A stretch of DNA of 64,000 nucleotides from Laccaria trichodermophora (taxonomy: Eukaryota; Basidiomycota; Agaricomycetes; Agaricales; Hydnangiaceae): the NCBI GenBank assembly GCA_018417955.1, contig JACTVC010000005.1:868001-932000 (forward strand), given 5' to 3'. Shown in pieces: positions 16,501-29,465 of this stretch. The position numbers and the translations under genes were made by a program. The notes under the pieces were generated by a model. The model worked only from the letters and a program-made list of their open reading frames with translations. It ran no database searches and was not told the origin of the DNA. Within the stretch, counting starts at the first letter, position 1; each line of letters opens with the position of its first letter.

Positions 16501-19500
16501 CAAGTCATCAATCCGTATGCAAGATCACACCCCTCCGGGACGACCAGAGTTTCTTCACCCACCAAACTCTTTCGGGCTACCCTCAACCTTTGAACTCGAA
16601 CAATACGGTTCAAACAAACAGACAGCAACGCACCACTCAGATTTGCCTTCCACGTTTCTTAACACGAACGCTGCAAACCAAGCAGATGTTCTGTCTACAC
16701 ACCTCAAGACCGATATTTCTTTGCAGAAGGTGTCCTCGAGCCAATCACCTGCTAATCATTTCCGCCAGCCGTCACGAAATGTCACAGCCGTGGACAGTAC
16801 ACCTACAACCACTCCGATGTATTTGGAGGCGAAGAAGACCACTCAACAGGTAGACGGATCATCGATACCCCCTGGTTCATACTTGTCGCAAATGCTCCCC
16901 CGGTCTACAACACCAAAGCCCGAAAGTGCTCTACAGAAGGTTCCCCTGACTCAACCATCAGTCGATCTTTTCAGCCCACCCCCTGTTGTGAATCATGTCA
17001 CAGCAGTTCACCCTGAGTCAAATGGCACCTTGGGCATAGCGCGCTCCACGACGCAGAAGGCTGAATCCTCTCCCCAGAACGTACTCTTACCTTATGGGTC
17101 GAGCGAGCGTCCAAGTCAGTCGACAGAGGATTTGTACCGGAACCCTGTCATCACAGCGACTGCGACTTACATGGAATCAAGAAAGATGGCTGCTCAGCAT
17201 CCAGAGCCACCCTCATTCCCATCTACGAGTATTACACCGAACTTTGCCGGTACTCGACCCACACCACCAAAGGTTGAAAGCTCTCCGCAATTGTCTACGC
17301 CTCAATTTCGCTATCCTGGCCAATTGCCATCAACTACGTTGCATAGCGTATCTTCTGCCCCGCGAACATATCCAGAACCCAAGGCGATAAGTCAGCTTTC
17401 GGATCAACCTCTCACGTTGCCTGGAACAAATGTTGCATCCAACCAAGCATATGCTTGGGCCACGCCACCGAAGCCCGAACGTTCTCCCCTGGCTTCAATT
17501 CAGCCATCAACAGACTACCCCAACCAAGTGCCGCGGAATGACCCGGAAGCAATTGTTCCACAACTTCAGCTGAATTCAAGGAGGATGAACGCTCAGCAGT
17601 CAAATTCCCCTTCAGCGTTCTCAATTACCATTTCGGCGCCCAATCAGACTGTGGCCCGTGCCACGCCGCTGAAAGCAGAAAATTCTCTTCCAAAGGAATC
17701 CCCAGTTCTGCCAACACCTGAACATCATCGCCCACCGCAAAAAAATGTGGCTGTTGCGCCAATTGAAGCTCATATACTGCCAGAGTTCAACACCGACATA
17801 ATAAGTCCTCGTCTAAATCAAGGACTCGAGTCTGAACAAAAGCTAGGGCGGTCTTTGCGAGAAACACCAGGGTACATAGCCACGGACCGTCAGGTCAACC
17901 TTTCGTCCGAGCGCGCACGAGCTCTTGTGGGCAAGGAAGAGATCACGCGAGCTGATAGGGTTTTACCCATAAACTCATCGAACGAGCCGGACTATCGTGT
18001 ACTAGCCGAACCAAATGGTGAAGATATGATTCAGGTACGTTTATAATGACTCAAGCAACCTTATAATTGCTAAGCTGTTGCAGGCACGACACAACCATGC
18101 AAATAACCCCCCAAATGTCAACATGCTTGCTATTGAGGAAATACCCGGCAATAATCTCTGGACCACTGTGAAAGTGGCGGAGGAGTTAATGTCGCCACAA
18201 AATCGACCTTCTGATCAGAAAACTCGAGAACATGAAAACACGGTATTCAACAGCGACACTCGGAATAAGACAGGTGTCTCCGTCTCACAGCCTCCATCCT
18301 ATGCAGTGCCTAATTCTGGATCGGCATATCCGACACCCGTTACGCCTCCTTCAATAGGACTGCCGGATGGGTCAACGACTATCGACAACGGCGTGAAGCT
18401 GCCCTCCCTAGGTGGGAGACAAGGGAAAAAGCCCTACCCGAATTACTCGCCAAACTCAATCGCTCGTGGTCGAAGTGCCAACCAGAGTGGCTCAGAGGCA
18501 GGAAAGCACAATCTGGATTCTGAAAGGCAAGGTACGTCCTTCACCTACACTGCAGAGTCATCAGAGTGTATAACAGTGACACAGAAGATCGTGCTTCCCA
18601 GCCCGCTCAGGGGAGTGGACTTCCATCACAAATTGCATTCTCTGCTTCCAAGTCCTCGATCGTTGCCATGGAACGTGACATTCGAGGAGCAGAAGATAAA
18701 GTTCACGAAGCTCGTGTCCATCCTAATTTTGGGGCTGCACCACCTCAATTGGCGCCTGGTTGGAGCCAGATGAGTATCGAAACGCAACCCCATGCTGCCC
18801 CTTCCATGTTCAAAAGTTCCTCTGCTTCTCCAAACCACCCAAGCGGGGAAGGCTTATCCCGTGCGCCACAGCCCACGCATCAGGGATCTTTTGAAGTTCC
18901 AAAGTCATTTACAACTCCCAAAATTGTTCCCATCATCTTGAACTCAAAGCCCCAAGACATTTTAGCCCTTAGCAGCAATATTGGTCAGAAAGACGCACAT
19001 AATCAAGCCGCTATTTTCAACTCAAATCTACAATCCGTACAATCTTCAAAAGAATATTCGAAGTCAACGTCATTTCCATCCACAACCCCTCTAGATCCTC
19101 AAGGCACGGGGATTGTGGCGCAAAGTTTGCAGCATGACAAGGCAAAGGATGCTGAAAAGCAAGTTAAACCCTACTCAGCTGATCCTGCCTCCTCCAAGTT
19201 GAACCACGATTCCAACCCGATGCCTTCACAACAAGTCGCTTCTTCCCTGCACCCATCAACCTCCCATCCGATCCAGCCACCATTCATCCACCATCCTAAA
19301 TTAGCAGAAATCCTTTCATCCCCTCCTCCTATACACAGAAGCATGACGCCTGCAAGGGTGCCCGACAATGCTCCCGGTAGCGCTGCCGCAGCTCCTTTTC
19401 CAGGTGTCATAGATATTTCGCGTTCATCTCCGTCTGCTCCTGTCCACGTACTTACGTCGAAGGCCCACGGCTCCCCTTCAGACCGAGTGCGCACCATCCC

Positions 19501-20996
19501 ACTCGTTTCTCGCGATGCTGCCACACCCAAGCATTCCCCTTCGCGTAGGCAAATCCTCGATCCCTCGTTGAACGAGCAGACACTGTCACAACCGATGCCT
19601 CGTTCCACTCCCGGTCCGACGTCCAACTTGTCAGCTGCCACCACTTCCTTGGCCAGATTCGCGGCCCCTGTTGTCTCTCTTTCAAGCGACTCACGGCTGC
19701 CAGACGTGATGCCCACATCGCATGGCGCCCCAGGTTCACATCGCCTACAAACCCGAAACCTGCCATCTAGAGTACCATCAAACGTAGTGGACACAACATC
19801 TTCCTATAATGATAAACAATATACGCAAGCTCAAGCACCCATCGAAACAGCACCTAAGTTACGCCCTCCAGCTATTCACGAGATCCATCCGGTCACAAAT
19901 TATCATAATCCTCCCGGAAGGAAACTAAGCGGAACAATGCAGGCCAATTCGAATGATCAGACTATCCATCGAAACCGGCCGAGCGGCGCTGGTGTACCAC
20001 CACCAATATCGACGTCTTCTGTTTATCCACAACCAGACATAGCTGGTTCTCAAACTACCTTTCCGACATTCTCTAGCACAACAGCTCTTCGACATAAACA
20101 ATCTGCATCTTTGCCATCTAATATGCCACCTCCTTTATCTCAGTCACAAACCACCCATCGAGTACACCAAACACCCCAAATTTCAGGACGGAGTATATCA
20201 ACGAATCCATATCGTTCACGAGAGCTTGCGGCCTCAGAGGAGACCATCCTCATGACCCCGTCATCACTCGCGCCGTCGATGCTTAAACCTACCGTTTCAC
20301 GTTCCTCGATCACTCCTGCTACTATTTCCCAGCAAGACTCACGCAAACGGGGTAAAATGGTCGATATGTTTCTGCCAAAAAAACCTCAGGAACCCCAGCC
20401 AGTGTACGAGGTTTGGCACCCGCCTTCGTCAAGGGCTGCTGACCGCGTTAAGGCGCCTACTTCTGTTGAGAATCTGACGCAAACGAATCCGAGCACCAAA
20501 GTGGCAGCTTCGTTGTCATCATCCAGGGTGAACGTCCCTCCACCCATCTCCATTCCTACTGCCCCACAGCCAATTCAAAGACGCAAGAGTCCAAATTCCA
20601 AGGTCTTTACGCCATTTCGTTACTTAAAGTCGAAGCGAAATAGATCAATGTCGTTGTTGTCGCTGGAAGCCCAGGATGGCACAGCGGTGCGTGTTTCGAT
20701 TTTCATCAATCCAAGCGATGCTGATTCACTCCTTCTAGCCCAGCACCGTCGTGGGTTCTCCGACGGCATCTATGCACAGTCAGACACCTATACAGCCTCC
20801 ACCTTTGCGAGACCCGATTGAGGCCACTCAAGAGTGGAGAAACCGTGAAGAAGCCGAGGTATTATCCCGGGCCAATTACAGACGGCAGCGACCAGGTGTA
20901 GTTTTCGATGTAAAAGAGGAACCGTCGCAAGATAAGCAGCGCCCTAAACGCCGCACACGGACCCCCAGAGTTACTGGGGACGAACGTCGTCGATGA
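13585..20996 (+). CDS. Giant disordered protein with ~400-residue Arg/Glu helix
   Basis: I do not recognise a named family. Exons 13585-16056, 16106-16183, 16246-16365, 16421-18034, 18084-18531, 18585-20686 and 20739-20996 sum to 7092 nt, 2363 aa. Residues 1-190 are Ser/Thr/Pro-rich and begin MKSLFSRLH. Residues ~195-590 are almost only R, E, K and Q (EREREREKE style), predicted to form a long charged single helix. After this come ~1500 Ser/Pro/Thr/Gln-rich residues without visible domains. Near the C-terminus is a more ordered, basic block: KRGKMVDMFLPKK, VYEVWHPP, SPNSKVFTPFRYLKSKRNR, SLLSLEAQDGTAPSTVVGSP and ATQEWRNREEAEV, ending in a basic KRRTRTPR tail. That block is the best search bait. 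A scaffold or RNA/chromatin-associated role is only a guess. Confidence 0.85.
14190..15345 (+). repeat. 1.1-kb polypurine low-complexity tract inside exon 1
   Basis: The plus strand is overwhelmingly G and A, with isolated C and few T, because almost every codon is for Arg (CGN/AGR), Glu, Lys or Gln. The opposite strand is correspondingly pyrimidine-rich and therefore shows two long antisense open frames that are artefacts. Tracts like this can adopt triplex structures and expand or contract. Confidence 0.9.
14812..15168 (+). repeat. In-frame tandem repeat, ~117-123 bp units
   Basis: Units beginning gcacgcgaacaag start at 14812, 14935 and 15052, so spacings are 123 and 117 bp (41 and 39 codons). 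Each unit encodes a block with AREQERERERQLKEREQERE followed by REKE-type residues. The copies are nearly identical in nucleotide sequence, including synonymous positions, which points to recent duplication. The first copy carries aagcg where the others have aagag. Similar but more diverged blocks precede it from about 14690. Confidence 0.85.
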
Positions 20997-21381
20997 ACAC
21001 CCGTCCCGACCATGACTAGACTATGACACTCCTATATTGCTGAACAGCCATTGGTACCCCCACTGTATCAATAACCTAGATGTATATCTATCATACCTCA
21101 TGTATTCCAAACGATTTAGAGAGGCTTATTATAACTGCATAACTGTAGACCGTTGACAAAATTTCTTTGTCCGCCCTTGTTTGCACAAACCAGCCACAAT
21201 AGATAGAGAAACCCTCGGGGAACCCCGCCTTTATGTGGGGCGGCGCCTTGAGTTGGTGCAATTTCTGCAAACCCTGCCTGCATATGGAGGAAAGTCATCC
21301 ATCATTTTGTCCCGGTAACTAAGCGCGCAGTGTGACAAAGCGTGTCTGTGACAATCTCGACCTTTCTTTCAGTACCGCGGC
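20997..21381. other. Intergenic spacer before the primase gene
   Basis: The 385 nt between the giant gene and the primase start hold its 3' UTR and the primase promoter. I see no supported gene. Confidence 0.5.
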
Positions 21382-23240
21382 ATGTTCAAAGGCGGAGAAA
21401 AGAAATTTACTCTCAATGATTCAGGCTCACCTCACGTCGTACAGCACGGTTTTCTTAAATACCCCACTAGACTCAATTTGTGTGTGCTTTCCAAATTCCA
21501 GGCATCTGATCAGCATAACTGATGAAGGCTTGCTTTAGTTACGACGATGCACCTTTGTTCGACATTTCGATAGAGGAGTTTGAGACCGCTGCAATAGATC
21601 GCCTGCGAATTCTTGCGGAAATAGAATCATCTGCAGCGCGCAATCGAACATGGGAAGAGCTCAAGACCGTCACTAACGCTCAATGCGCGAAATATCTGCC
21701 TTTGAACTCAAATACGGCAAAGAACAATGATATAGAGTCTGAGCGGAGAAAGGATCACCTGGGGCATTTTATACTGAGGCTTGCGTTTTGTCGTTCGTAT
21801 GTGGTCCTAGTAACCCCTTCTCTGACCTCCTTCAATGATGGATTTTAAAGAGAAGACCTCCGGCGGCGTTTCATCAAGGCTGAAACTACATTGTTCAAAG
21901 TGCGTTATGAGGGGGATGTATTTTCCGAGCGCGAACAGTTTCTTAACTCGCGAGATTTCAATTGGGTGCCGGTCCGTACAACTGAACTCAAACGCGTAAC
22001 TTTAGTTCAACTTACTATGGTTCTCCAAGGTAACAAAAGCGGAGAAACAAGAACATTGGAACGAGCTTCTCTCCTCATATTATGGTTCGAAGATTGAAGC
22101 GGAAAGGAAGAAGGCTTTTGAATCAGAAAAATATTATAAGGTATGGGAGTTGTCTGTTTTTATTCTTTTTCTTTGCCGTGATGAAAGATGTCATATTCAG
22201 GTCAAATGGACTCGCGTACCCGACCTTGTAGAGAAAAGAAGAGTGTTTCTTGTAGGAGGATGGGCATTCGTACCTGGTCGAGAGCAATCAAGCATCATAT
22301 ATCATGAATTTGAAGTCCATATCGAAAAGGCTCTCGAGGTACGTTCGACTTCATCCGAAATTTGAGTTTTAGAAGTTCGTTCAGCTTTTACAAGATGACG
22401 GCGAGGATGTTGCCCCGGCTGGACGAAGATACACGCCTTATGCCAATCCTCGACAATCTTTCGCAAGGGTTTTTAGCGGGTATCTCTTCAGAATGGTCCA
22501 ATCCTGCTGGAGAGAACGCAGACGAGCTCAAAGCCGAGATGATCGATGATTTGTCTAAGAAGCACTTCCCAATGTGTATGAAGACGCTCCATGATAACCT
22601 GATGAGAGATAATCATCTCAAACACTTTGGACGTCTACAGTATGGTTTGTTTTTGAAAGTGCGTGATTATGCAAATGAAGCAGTGTAGAATACTAAATGA
22701 ATTTTCCAGGTGCTTGGCCTTCCGATCGAAGAGGCGATCGTGTTTTGGCGAAAATCGTTCAGCAGAATGACCGATGACAAATTTAACAAGGAACACAAGT
22801 ACAATATTCGACATTCATATGGACTGGAGGGCAAACGTGCCAACTATCCCGCAAAGAGGTGCGTATTTGCTTCTTATCTGAGATTTTGAACTGAAAGCGT
22901 CGTCAGCTGCCTACAAATTCTAACCCCCGGGCCTTTGGATCATGGATGCCCTTACCGCCATTACTCAGCAGAAAACCTACAATCAGCCCTCCTTTCGACG
23001 TACTCGCAGAGCGGGCTGACCTCGGCAGACCTTCCTGAAATTATGGCCCAAGTTAAAGCAGGCCATTTTCATGTTGCATGTACACGAGTCTTTGAGATAA
23101 CGCACTCGTCCCGTGGGGTTAAGAAGGGGGATGGAATAGGAGGTGGAGAGAGTGTGACACATCCAAACCAATATGCGGCCAGGAGCATGGAGTTGGATAA
23201 GCCTCAGGTTGAAGGGGAGGCGATGGTAATTGAGGCTTAG
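21382..23240 (+). CDS. PRI2: DNA primase large subunit Pri2
   Basis: Iron-sulfur subunit of the polymerase alpha-primase complex, needed for RNA primer synthesis. Exons 21382-21479, 21539-21796, 21851-21971, 22030-22140, 22201-22338, 22395-22658, 22710-22858 and 22907-23240 sum to 1473 nt, 490 aa. Family blocks include LNFYDDAPLFDISIEEFE, AIDRLRILAEIE, RKDHLGHFILRLAFCRSED, KALEMTARMLPRLDEDTRL, HLKHFGRLQYGLFLK, YNIRHSYGLEGKR and a final HPNQY. All four 4Fe-4S cysteines expected from human PRIM2 can be placed: FPMCMKTLH, SCLQIL, HGCPYRH and VACTRVFE. The start at 21382 (MFKGGEKKFTLNDSG) is the only nearby in-frame ATG that fits. A short alternative 34-nt intron at 21972 was rejected in favour of the 58-nt one. 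Confidence 0.96.
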
Positions 23241-23512
23241 AATGAATAAACAAGTTGTAAAAGAGATCTACTTAGGTAATATAACTACTGGGCGCCTCTC
23301 AATCTCGACTGCTTCTCGATGTCAACTTTTCAACTTTTCTTCAAATCCTCCCCATAAGTCGCGTGGCAGGTAGATAGAGCGTTACTAGAAATTTGCATAT
23401 GGCCAAATTTCTGGCAAAGTTGAAGTAGGAGGAGCGGAGTGTGGAAAATTGAAAGCAATGGATTGGACGCGTGGCACGTGGTCAATTAGTATCATCTCCA
23501 CTTCCACGCGCC

Positions 23513-24791
23513 ATGTCCGCGTCTCCACACGACGTTGAGCGTCTTTTTCTCCAAGCTGTACTGTCTAGAGGTGCACTTTCTGGGAAGTTGGCTCAAACTC
23601 TATGGGAAAAGAGCGTGGAAATTGTCAATGGCAAGCTTTTCAAGTTTCATTTGCAACTTTTCTTAACCCTTATTCATAGCCTCTAGTGACGCACCCAATA
23701 TCCATCACTCAAAGGATAGGGCTGCTTGGGATGAGTTTGTTTCCAAGATTAACAAGTCTCTGGACAAACTTCAACTTGAGTTCCGTCATCTTCACGACGA
23801 GGATACTGGCAAGGAGATTTATGCATTGGTACGGGGTATATCATTATTCTTTACGCATTACATTGACTTTGAGACCTACAGGTCAATCGTATGGGCGATG
23901 AGATTGCTCAAATGGCAACGGAGTACACTCCCGCAGAAATTGCATTCTTTAAGGCTGTGGTAAGTGAAGTTCGTGACTTTCCTCAACAGCATCCTCTGAA
24001 CATCCGTTTCTCTCGATAGGTCGAACAAATTATGTTAGCACCCAGGGAATCTTTTTCGGTTTCATCTCTTGCAGCGCTCCGCGAATTGAGCGCCATCAAG
24101 CCCAAGTCGAACATGACCAAGACTCAAGCAGAGGTGGTCTTAAGCAGCTTTGTCGCAAAGGGTTGGCTGCTGAAGAGCAAGTTCGTGGCTCCTTGTCTTG
24201 TGCTGTTCTGTTCCATGATTTGATCATCTTTCAGACGAGGCCGTTATTCACTCTCGACTCGTTCTTTGCTCGAGTTGCTCCCTTACCTCAAATCAACATA
24301 CCCAGAAGAGATTGTAGAATGTACAATTTGCATGGAGGTAATATTTCTGGGGTCATCCGTCATATACATTCTCATCTTTCCAGATAATAACTCGCGGAGT
24401 GGCATGCTTCACGGCCAATTGCAAGACTCGGCTGCATTATCACTGCTTTGCTACATATCGGCGTAGGCAACATTCTTGCCCATCTTGCAGCAAAGAATGG
24501 CCGAGAGAAGCAAAGGAAAAACCTCTGGTTCCTGTTGGTGAGGATGCTGCAAAGGATGGCGATGACGGGAAACGCCGAGTACGATTGAGAAGCGCAGAGC
24601 CTTCTGACGATGATGAGGATACTGTTGATGAGGATGAACAGGCATCGCAATCACAAGCCCCCTCAGGGTCGAAAAACAAACGCCGTCCAAGTCGAAAGAC
24701 CAAACCGCAAGCTGATGAAAGCATGGACATTGATGAAGATGAGGCTGAGGCAACCCCTCCTCAGAGAAATCGCCGGGGAGCAAAGCGTTAA
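23513..24791 (+). CDS. NSE1: SMC5/6 complex subunit Nse1 (RING-like)
   Basis: Part of the Nse1-Nse3-Nse4 module of the SMC5/6 DNA-repair complex; the variant RING supports E3 ubiquitin ligase activity with Nse3. Exons 23513-23630, 23680-23828, 23882-23959, 24020-24180, 24235-24337 and 24384-24791 sum to 1017 nt, 338 aa. The N-terminal half is the winged-helix part (FLQAVLSRGALSGKLAQTLW, LAALRELSAIKPKSNMTKTQAE, VLSSFVAKGWLLKSKRGRYSLS). The RING-like domain reads ECTICMEIITRGVACFTANC, LHYHCF and HSCPSCSKEW. The tail is acidic and basic, low complexity, with DEDEAEATPPQRNRRGAKR. The first intron (23631-23679) starts GCAAGC, so it is a GC-AG intron; it joins EIVN to ASSDAPN. Confidence 0.93.
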
Positions 24792-24865
24792 GAATTGCTA
24801 GTGATGTGCCTCGTAATATCATTTAATGTTCCTCTGAATCGAATGACCATTGAGATATAATGCAA

Positions 24866-27800
24866 TTATCGTGTGTTTGGAGGCACAGGTGGGGAAGATT
24901 CAACTTGACCACTGACTTTACCCGCCTCGACCTTCTCATCTACGAATCCAAACCGACCCTTACCCCAAACCTGGCGCTTCTTCCTGTCTCGTCTTCCTTC
25001 TCCAAACTCTTCATCCCATTTTCGTAGCTCCGCAAGACTGCCAAGGGATTCAGAAGACGATGGCGTGATTTCTTTCAGTGCCTTTGTGAAATTACGCAAA
25101 TGGAGGATACGGGGGTGATACTGGGGGTTCGCAGCGCTCAAATCGTCCTCCGTAGTTGGGGTAGACTCAGTCGGACTTTCTGCGCTAAGAGATTCGTCGA
25201 CCGATGCAGAAGAGGGGGCTGGTGGAGACGGAGGTAAGTCTTGTGGAGTCGATGAAAGGGGCAACACATCAGGCTTTGAGGACGACAACCACGGAAGGTC
25301 TACATTCTCCTTGACGGAATCGAGTGCTGCCGAAACACAGAGGTCTGAAAGAAGGTTGAATAAAAAAGTCCACTATTTCGTATGTAACTCACGCTTGAGA
25401 TCTGAACCGGAGAAAGATTCCGTCTTCTTGGCGAGCGATTGGACATCGATATCTCCTGCTAGAGATTCATCGCGAAGAAGGATCTTGAGAATTTCTAATA
25501 AAGAAGTTGTAAAAGATGTTTTGTCGACGTTCCTCAAGAAGAGTTCGTACCTTCTCTTTCCTTTTCGCCGGGGAGATCCACTAATAGTCGACGTGGCAAG
25601 CGGCGGAGTACTGCGTCATCCAAGTCAAAAGGTCGGTTCGTGGCGCCGATAACAATGACACTGTCATCTCGAGAGGATTTGAGACCATCCATTTCCTGCA
25701 TGAATTCGGTGATGACGCCTCTATGAGCGATGGCACCACCACTTTCACGAGCAGACATACGTGCGCCGAACAGAGCGTCGATCTCGTCCAAGAAAACGAC
25801 GCAAGGTGACAGACGACGGGCAAGGGAAAATACGGCCCTAACCAGTTTTTCGCCTTCACCCACGTACTGGTTGAAATACATCAGGACAGTCGTGTGAAGA
25901 ATAAGGAAATGATTCACCATATCCATAACATCAGAGGGAGAAATCGTAATCATCCGACAGCCAGCCTCCTTTGCTAAAGCACGGACAACTAAAGTCTTAC
26001 CTGTCCCTGGGGGGCCGAATAAAAGGCATCCCGTCATACCATGCTCCTTGAGAATGCCTTGCTCAAATGCTCGAGGGTGAAGGAGGGGCAGGGACACAAT
26101 AGTGCGAACAGAGTCGATGGTATGAGATGGTAAATGCACCTGGCTAAATGACGTTGACATAGAAGCTACTTGATGAATCAGCGCAACAAAATCTGCAACG
26201 GGAGAAGGGACGGACCTGAATCAACAATACAAGGTAGCAGCCTCTGCTCATATGTGTCAAGTTCAGTGTCATTTTTGACTCGCTCCGTGACCGGGTCTGT
26301 CCCACTCTTCGAGTCGGCCTCATCCTCGGCTTCCTCTAGTATCGTCTTGGTCAAAGAGGAGTCCTTGGTCCAAAGCTTACGTTTATCCTGGACGGATCTA
26401 TTGGCAACCCATGCCGTATTCACAGCAGACCAGGGAACGACCGTCGAATCTAGTGTCACTTTTTCTACCTTAAACCCAGCTGCGCGAGCTGACATGACAT
26501 TTCCGACGGCGCGATCGGCGATTTTGCGGACATTCCTCCATACTTCTATTTTGCTTCCCCATCGGTCCCACATTCGCTCAGGCTCGTCTGCAGATGGCTC
26601 TTTGTTTGGAGGGAGATCGCCTAATACCAAAGCTGCGCTTGTACTTTCAATTGAACCACCTACAGCACCAACTCCCATGCGCATGCTCAACTCGTTTATC
26701 TCCCTTCGGCGCTGAACACGAGTCTCACGTTCTTGTAAAGGCGACCGAGTGTTTGGAACCAGAACTGATTCCCGGAAGAATGGCAGTATAGCTTCAGGTC
26801 CAGCACTACCACTGGCAACTGCAGTCCCCCCACTTAATAGTGATGGCGGAGGCATTCCATTGCCACCAATCACAATAACTTCGGGCCTGTGCGAGCCACC
26901 AACGTCACCCTCTGGAGTTGGGAATAACCTCGGAAACTCTTCATGCAAGATTAAATTCCCTTTTTCCCACTTTTTCAGCCGATTTCGAAGGCGCCCTTCT
27001 CTGGCCTTCTCCGCAGCTTCACCTTCACTCCAATCTGAATTGTGATGTTTTGAAGGGGATGACACCTGAGAAGAGGTCGCGCCACGGCTCATGAGAAGAC
27101 TCATTAAGCCGTTGCTGGGTCCTGAACTGCTGCTATGGATTGGGGGGGTTAATGGGGGTGTCATCCCAAATATAATAGTCATGGGGTTGGGAACGGCAGA
27201 GGATGGCCTCGATATAGGGCCTCGACGTCGCTGCTGCACAGAAGATAGAAGATGAGGGTACCAAACAGATGAAGAGGGTCCAAGCGTCGGGAAGTCACGA
27301 ATGTAAACTATCCTAGGTCGATTGCGAGCCAAGGATGACGAGTCCTCGTTCGTATCTGGATTTGGGGACGGCGTATTTATGATGGCGTCAAAGAAAACCT
27401 TGGCTTTGCTCGGAATTGCGTTTCGACGCGGGCTTGACGCCAGTAGAGCCCGACCTTGGCTGGACGAAGGTGCCAATAAAGTCAAAGTCATTTGCTGTGG
27501 CGGCGAAAACTGAAAATCCTCGTCCGAATCATCTTCATCTTCTGTCACGCTTGAATTGCGATTAGACGAAGAAGGAGCAGGCGACGTCGACGGAAAATGT
27601 AAAGGGTTTTTCGGTAGTTGCAGGCAATTTGCCGCTGTTGGAAGGATATAGTAAGATGCATTAAGTTTAAAAAAGCAACTCACCCCTTCCAAATTGCCCC
27701 CATTCGCCAGCTGCAAGTTGAACTGAATCGAGAACTAAAACTTCAGCTCCAATGTGGCGTGCCAATTCTCTGACGGTTGCGTCAATCAAGTAATCCCCGC

Positions 27801-28350
27801 CCTCTATAGGGCAGAAAAGGCCAAGAGTTGGTTCAATAGGTCCTCCCGCCGCAGTTGGATATGTTGCTCGGTGCTGATTTTGAGGGTGAAGCGTGATGAG
27901 AAGATTGTTCAAGGCTTCCTCAAAGACGTCGGCAGGCAGTGTGGCAGGATCTTCGCTACATGCCTCTCGCACGACATCACAATTAGGTAGCCACAGAATG
28001 TCAAGTGCCTCCGGGAGTTCAAGAGTTTCTGAGTCTTTGCTCAGCGATGAGGTAACCTTAGCCCGGCGCGACTTAGGCTTGTCGATTTCCTCCGGCGATG
28101 TCACTTCTACGCTCTCGGTAGGCTCTTTGGAATTATCGACAGATTCTGATAATGAACTTAGGGAGTCATCTTGCGAAGGCGGTACGGTTGACGATACGAA
28201 GCGACTTGAAAAGACAGTGGGGGGATCAAGTCGCGGTCGTTTGTTCCGTGGTAGGCGTGAATAATCTGTACAAGAAAAGAGGGCACGGCGAGGGAGAATA
28301 GGTGCGGCAAGCAACAATTGGGACTTGCGGAGGAGCGTTTGCGACCGCAT
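24866..28350 (-). CDS. AAA ATPase, mitochondrial-type, Msp1/ATAD1-like clade
   Basis: Single AAA module in a ~1000-residue protein. The start MRSQTLLRKSQLLLAAPILPRRALFS is a plausible mitochondrial presequence. A fungal N-terminal region follows (ALNNLLITLHPQNQHRATYPTA, GDYLIDATVRELARHIGAEVLVLD), then a long Ser/Pro-rich linker. The AAA core has LLFGPPGTGKTLVVRALAKEAG (Walker A, about 26030-25965), ISPSDVMDM joined by splicing to YVGEGEKLVRAVF, VVFLDEIDALFGAR (Walker B, about 25805-25765), ATNRPFDLDDAVLRR and SFSGSDLKHLC. This order resembles mitochondrial outer-membrane Msp1/ATAD1 and related fungal AAA proteins, but the long insert differs and I cannot name an ortholog. Introns include 26166-26215 and a 51-nt stop-free intron just after the Walker A helix. 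Confidence 0.85.
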
Positions 28351-28480
28351 TCAGGAGAGCGTTGGCGTCAAGTTCATGTGCAAGCGTTTCTGAGAAAAAT
28401 GGTTGTCACGTGGCATGATGGAGTGAATTACAAGTAACGCCGAGGTAAAGTAGAGCAGAGAATATATACTTAAATAGCAT

Positions 28481-29465
28481 CTAACTTTTCACAGCATCCC
28501 CAGCCGCTTTACTTTGTCGTGCCATCTCCCTTTCCGCCAAGTCTACTCCGACTAAAATCTTGGAAGCTTTCCATAGCTGTACCACGTTAATGATATTTTT
28601 AGTCACGCAGATCGGCATGCTGCACAGCGCCATTAGCTGCGCATATGTAAACCCCGCAAACCATCCAGATAAACCGATGGGCGTGGTCGACCATTTCATG
28701 AGGTACAACGAAACAAAGAATAGCTCGTTGCCCGCGCAGATGAAAAACAGTGTTCGCTTCGCGTTGCCCAAGAATCATTGAGTACGTCGCGGTACCTATA
28801 AAAAGGCTAACACTCACAGAGTCGTTATAGTATAGCCAGAGAATACGACTAACATCGCTTGTTACTAACTTGTGACTTCTCGATCCAGTGACCAATGAAC
28901 TAATGGACACGTCAAGGATGAGACGGGCAAGAGAACGAGTTAACGAACCTATACATGTGCATGTAGTGACTGCTAAAGTCCAATGCAATGAGGAACTGGA
29001 AAAGAATCGCGTAGGCTGGATAAACAGAAGCCAGATAACACAACAAGCATGACGTCGTGCAGCTGTTCCTCGTACATCAGTGACAATTTGCACCAAGGCA
29101 ATCGCAAACACGCACCGATCCGTCACCATGTCCAATACAGCTCCAAATTTCGACGTCTGTTGAAGAGCACGAGCAGCCTGCCCATCGACCGCGTCAAGCA
29201 AACAAGAAACAACGTATGCCCATGTGCAGTATTTGGGATGGTAGCTCATAAAGTGTAACGACAGTCCGGCAAGGAGAACACGAGCATACCCTAGAGAGTC
29301 CCGTCAGCTTTGTTGCCAACGCCTAGAGCGTGACGCAGACATACCAATGAGATTCGGAACAAATAAGAAAACGTTCTCTGAGTAAGTTTGAGCCGTAGCC
29401 AGGTCAACAGCTTGCTTCGCATCGACTAGTTCGATGGAAGCTCTTCGCCGCCGTGCCTTGGTCAT
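28481..29465 (-). CDS. PIS1: Phosphatidylinositol synthase (CDP-alcohol phosphotransferase)
   Basis: Transfers the phosphatidyl group of CDP-diacylglycerol to inositol in the ER/Golgi membranes. Exons 29465-29345, 29290-29116, 29062-28949, 28899-28818 and 28756-28481 sum to 768 nt, 255 aa, the usual size. The catalytic signature DG-x2-AR-x8-G-x3-D-x3-D is complete: DAVDGQAARALQQTSKFGA followed by VLDMVTDR. Downstream blocks YAILFQFLIALDFSSHYMHMY and LVTGSRSHKLVTSDVSRIL are as in PI synthases rather than other family members. Several hydrophobic segments fit a polytopic protein. The N-terminus is basic and has no cleavable signal. Confidence 0.94.

Noticed and set aside
21211..21247. A possible hairpin terminator-like CCCC/GGGG stretch before the primase gene
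   Set aside because: The arms do not pair as reverse complements beyond four bases, and eukaryotic genes do not use such terminators.
21972..22005. A 34-nt intron in PRI2 after the Pro of NWVP
   Set aside because: Using the acceptor at 22029 gives a 58-nt intron and a better fit, NWVPVTKAEKQEHW.
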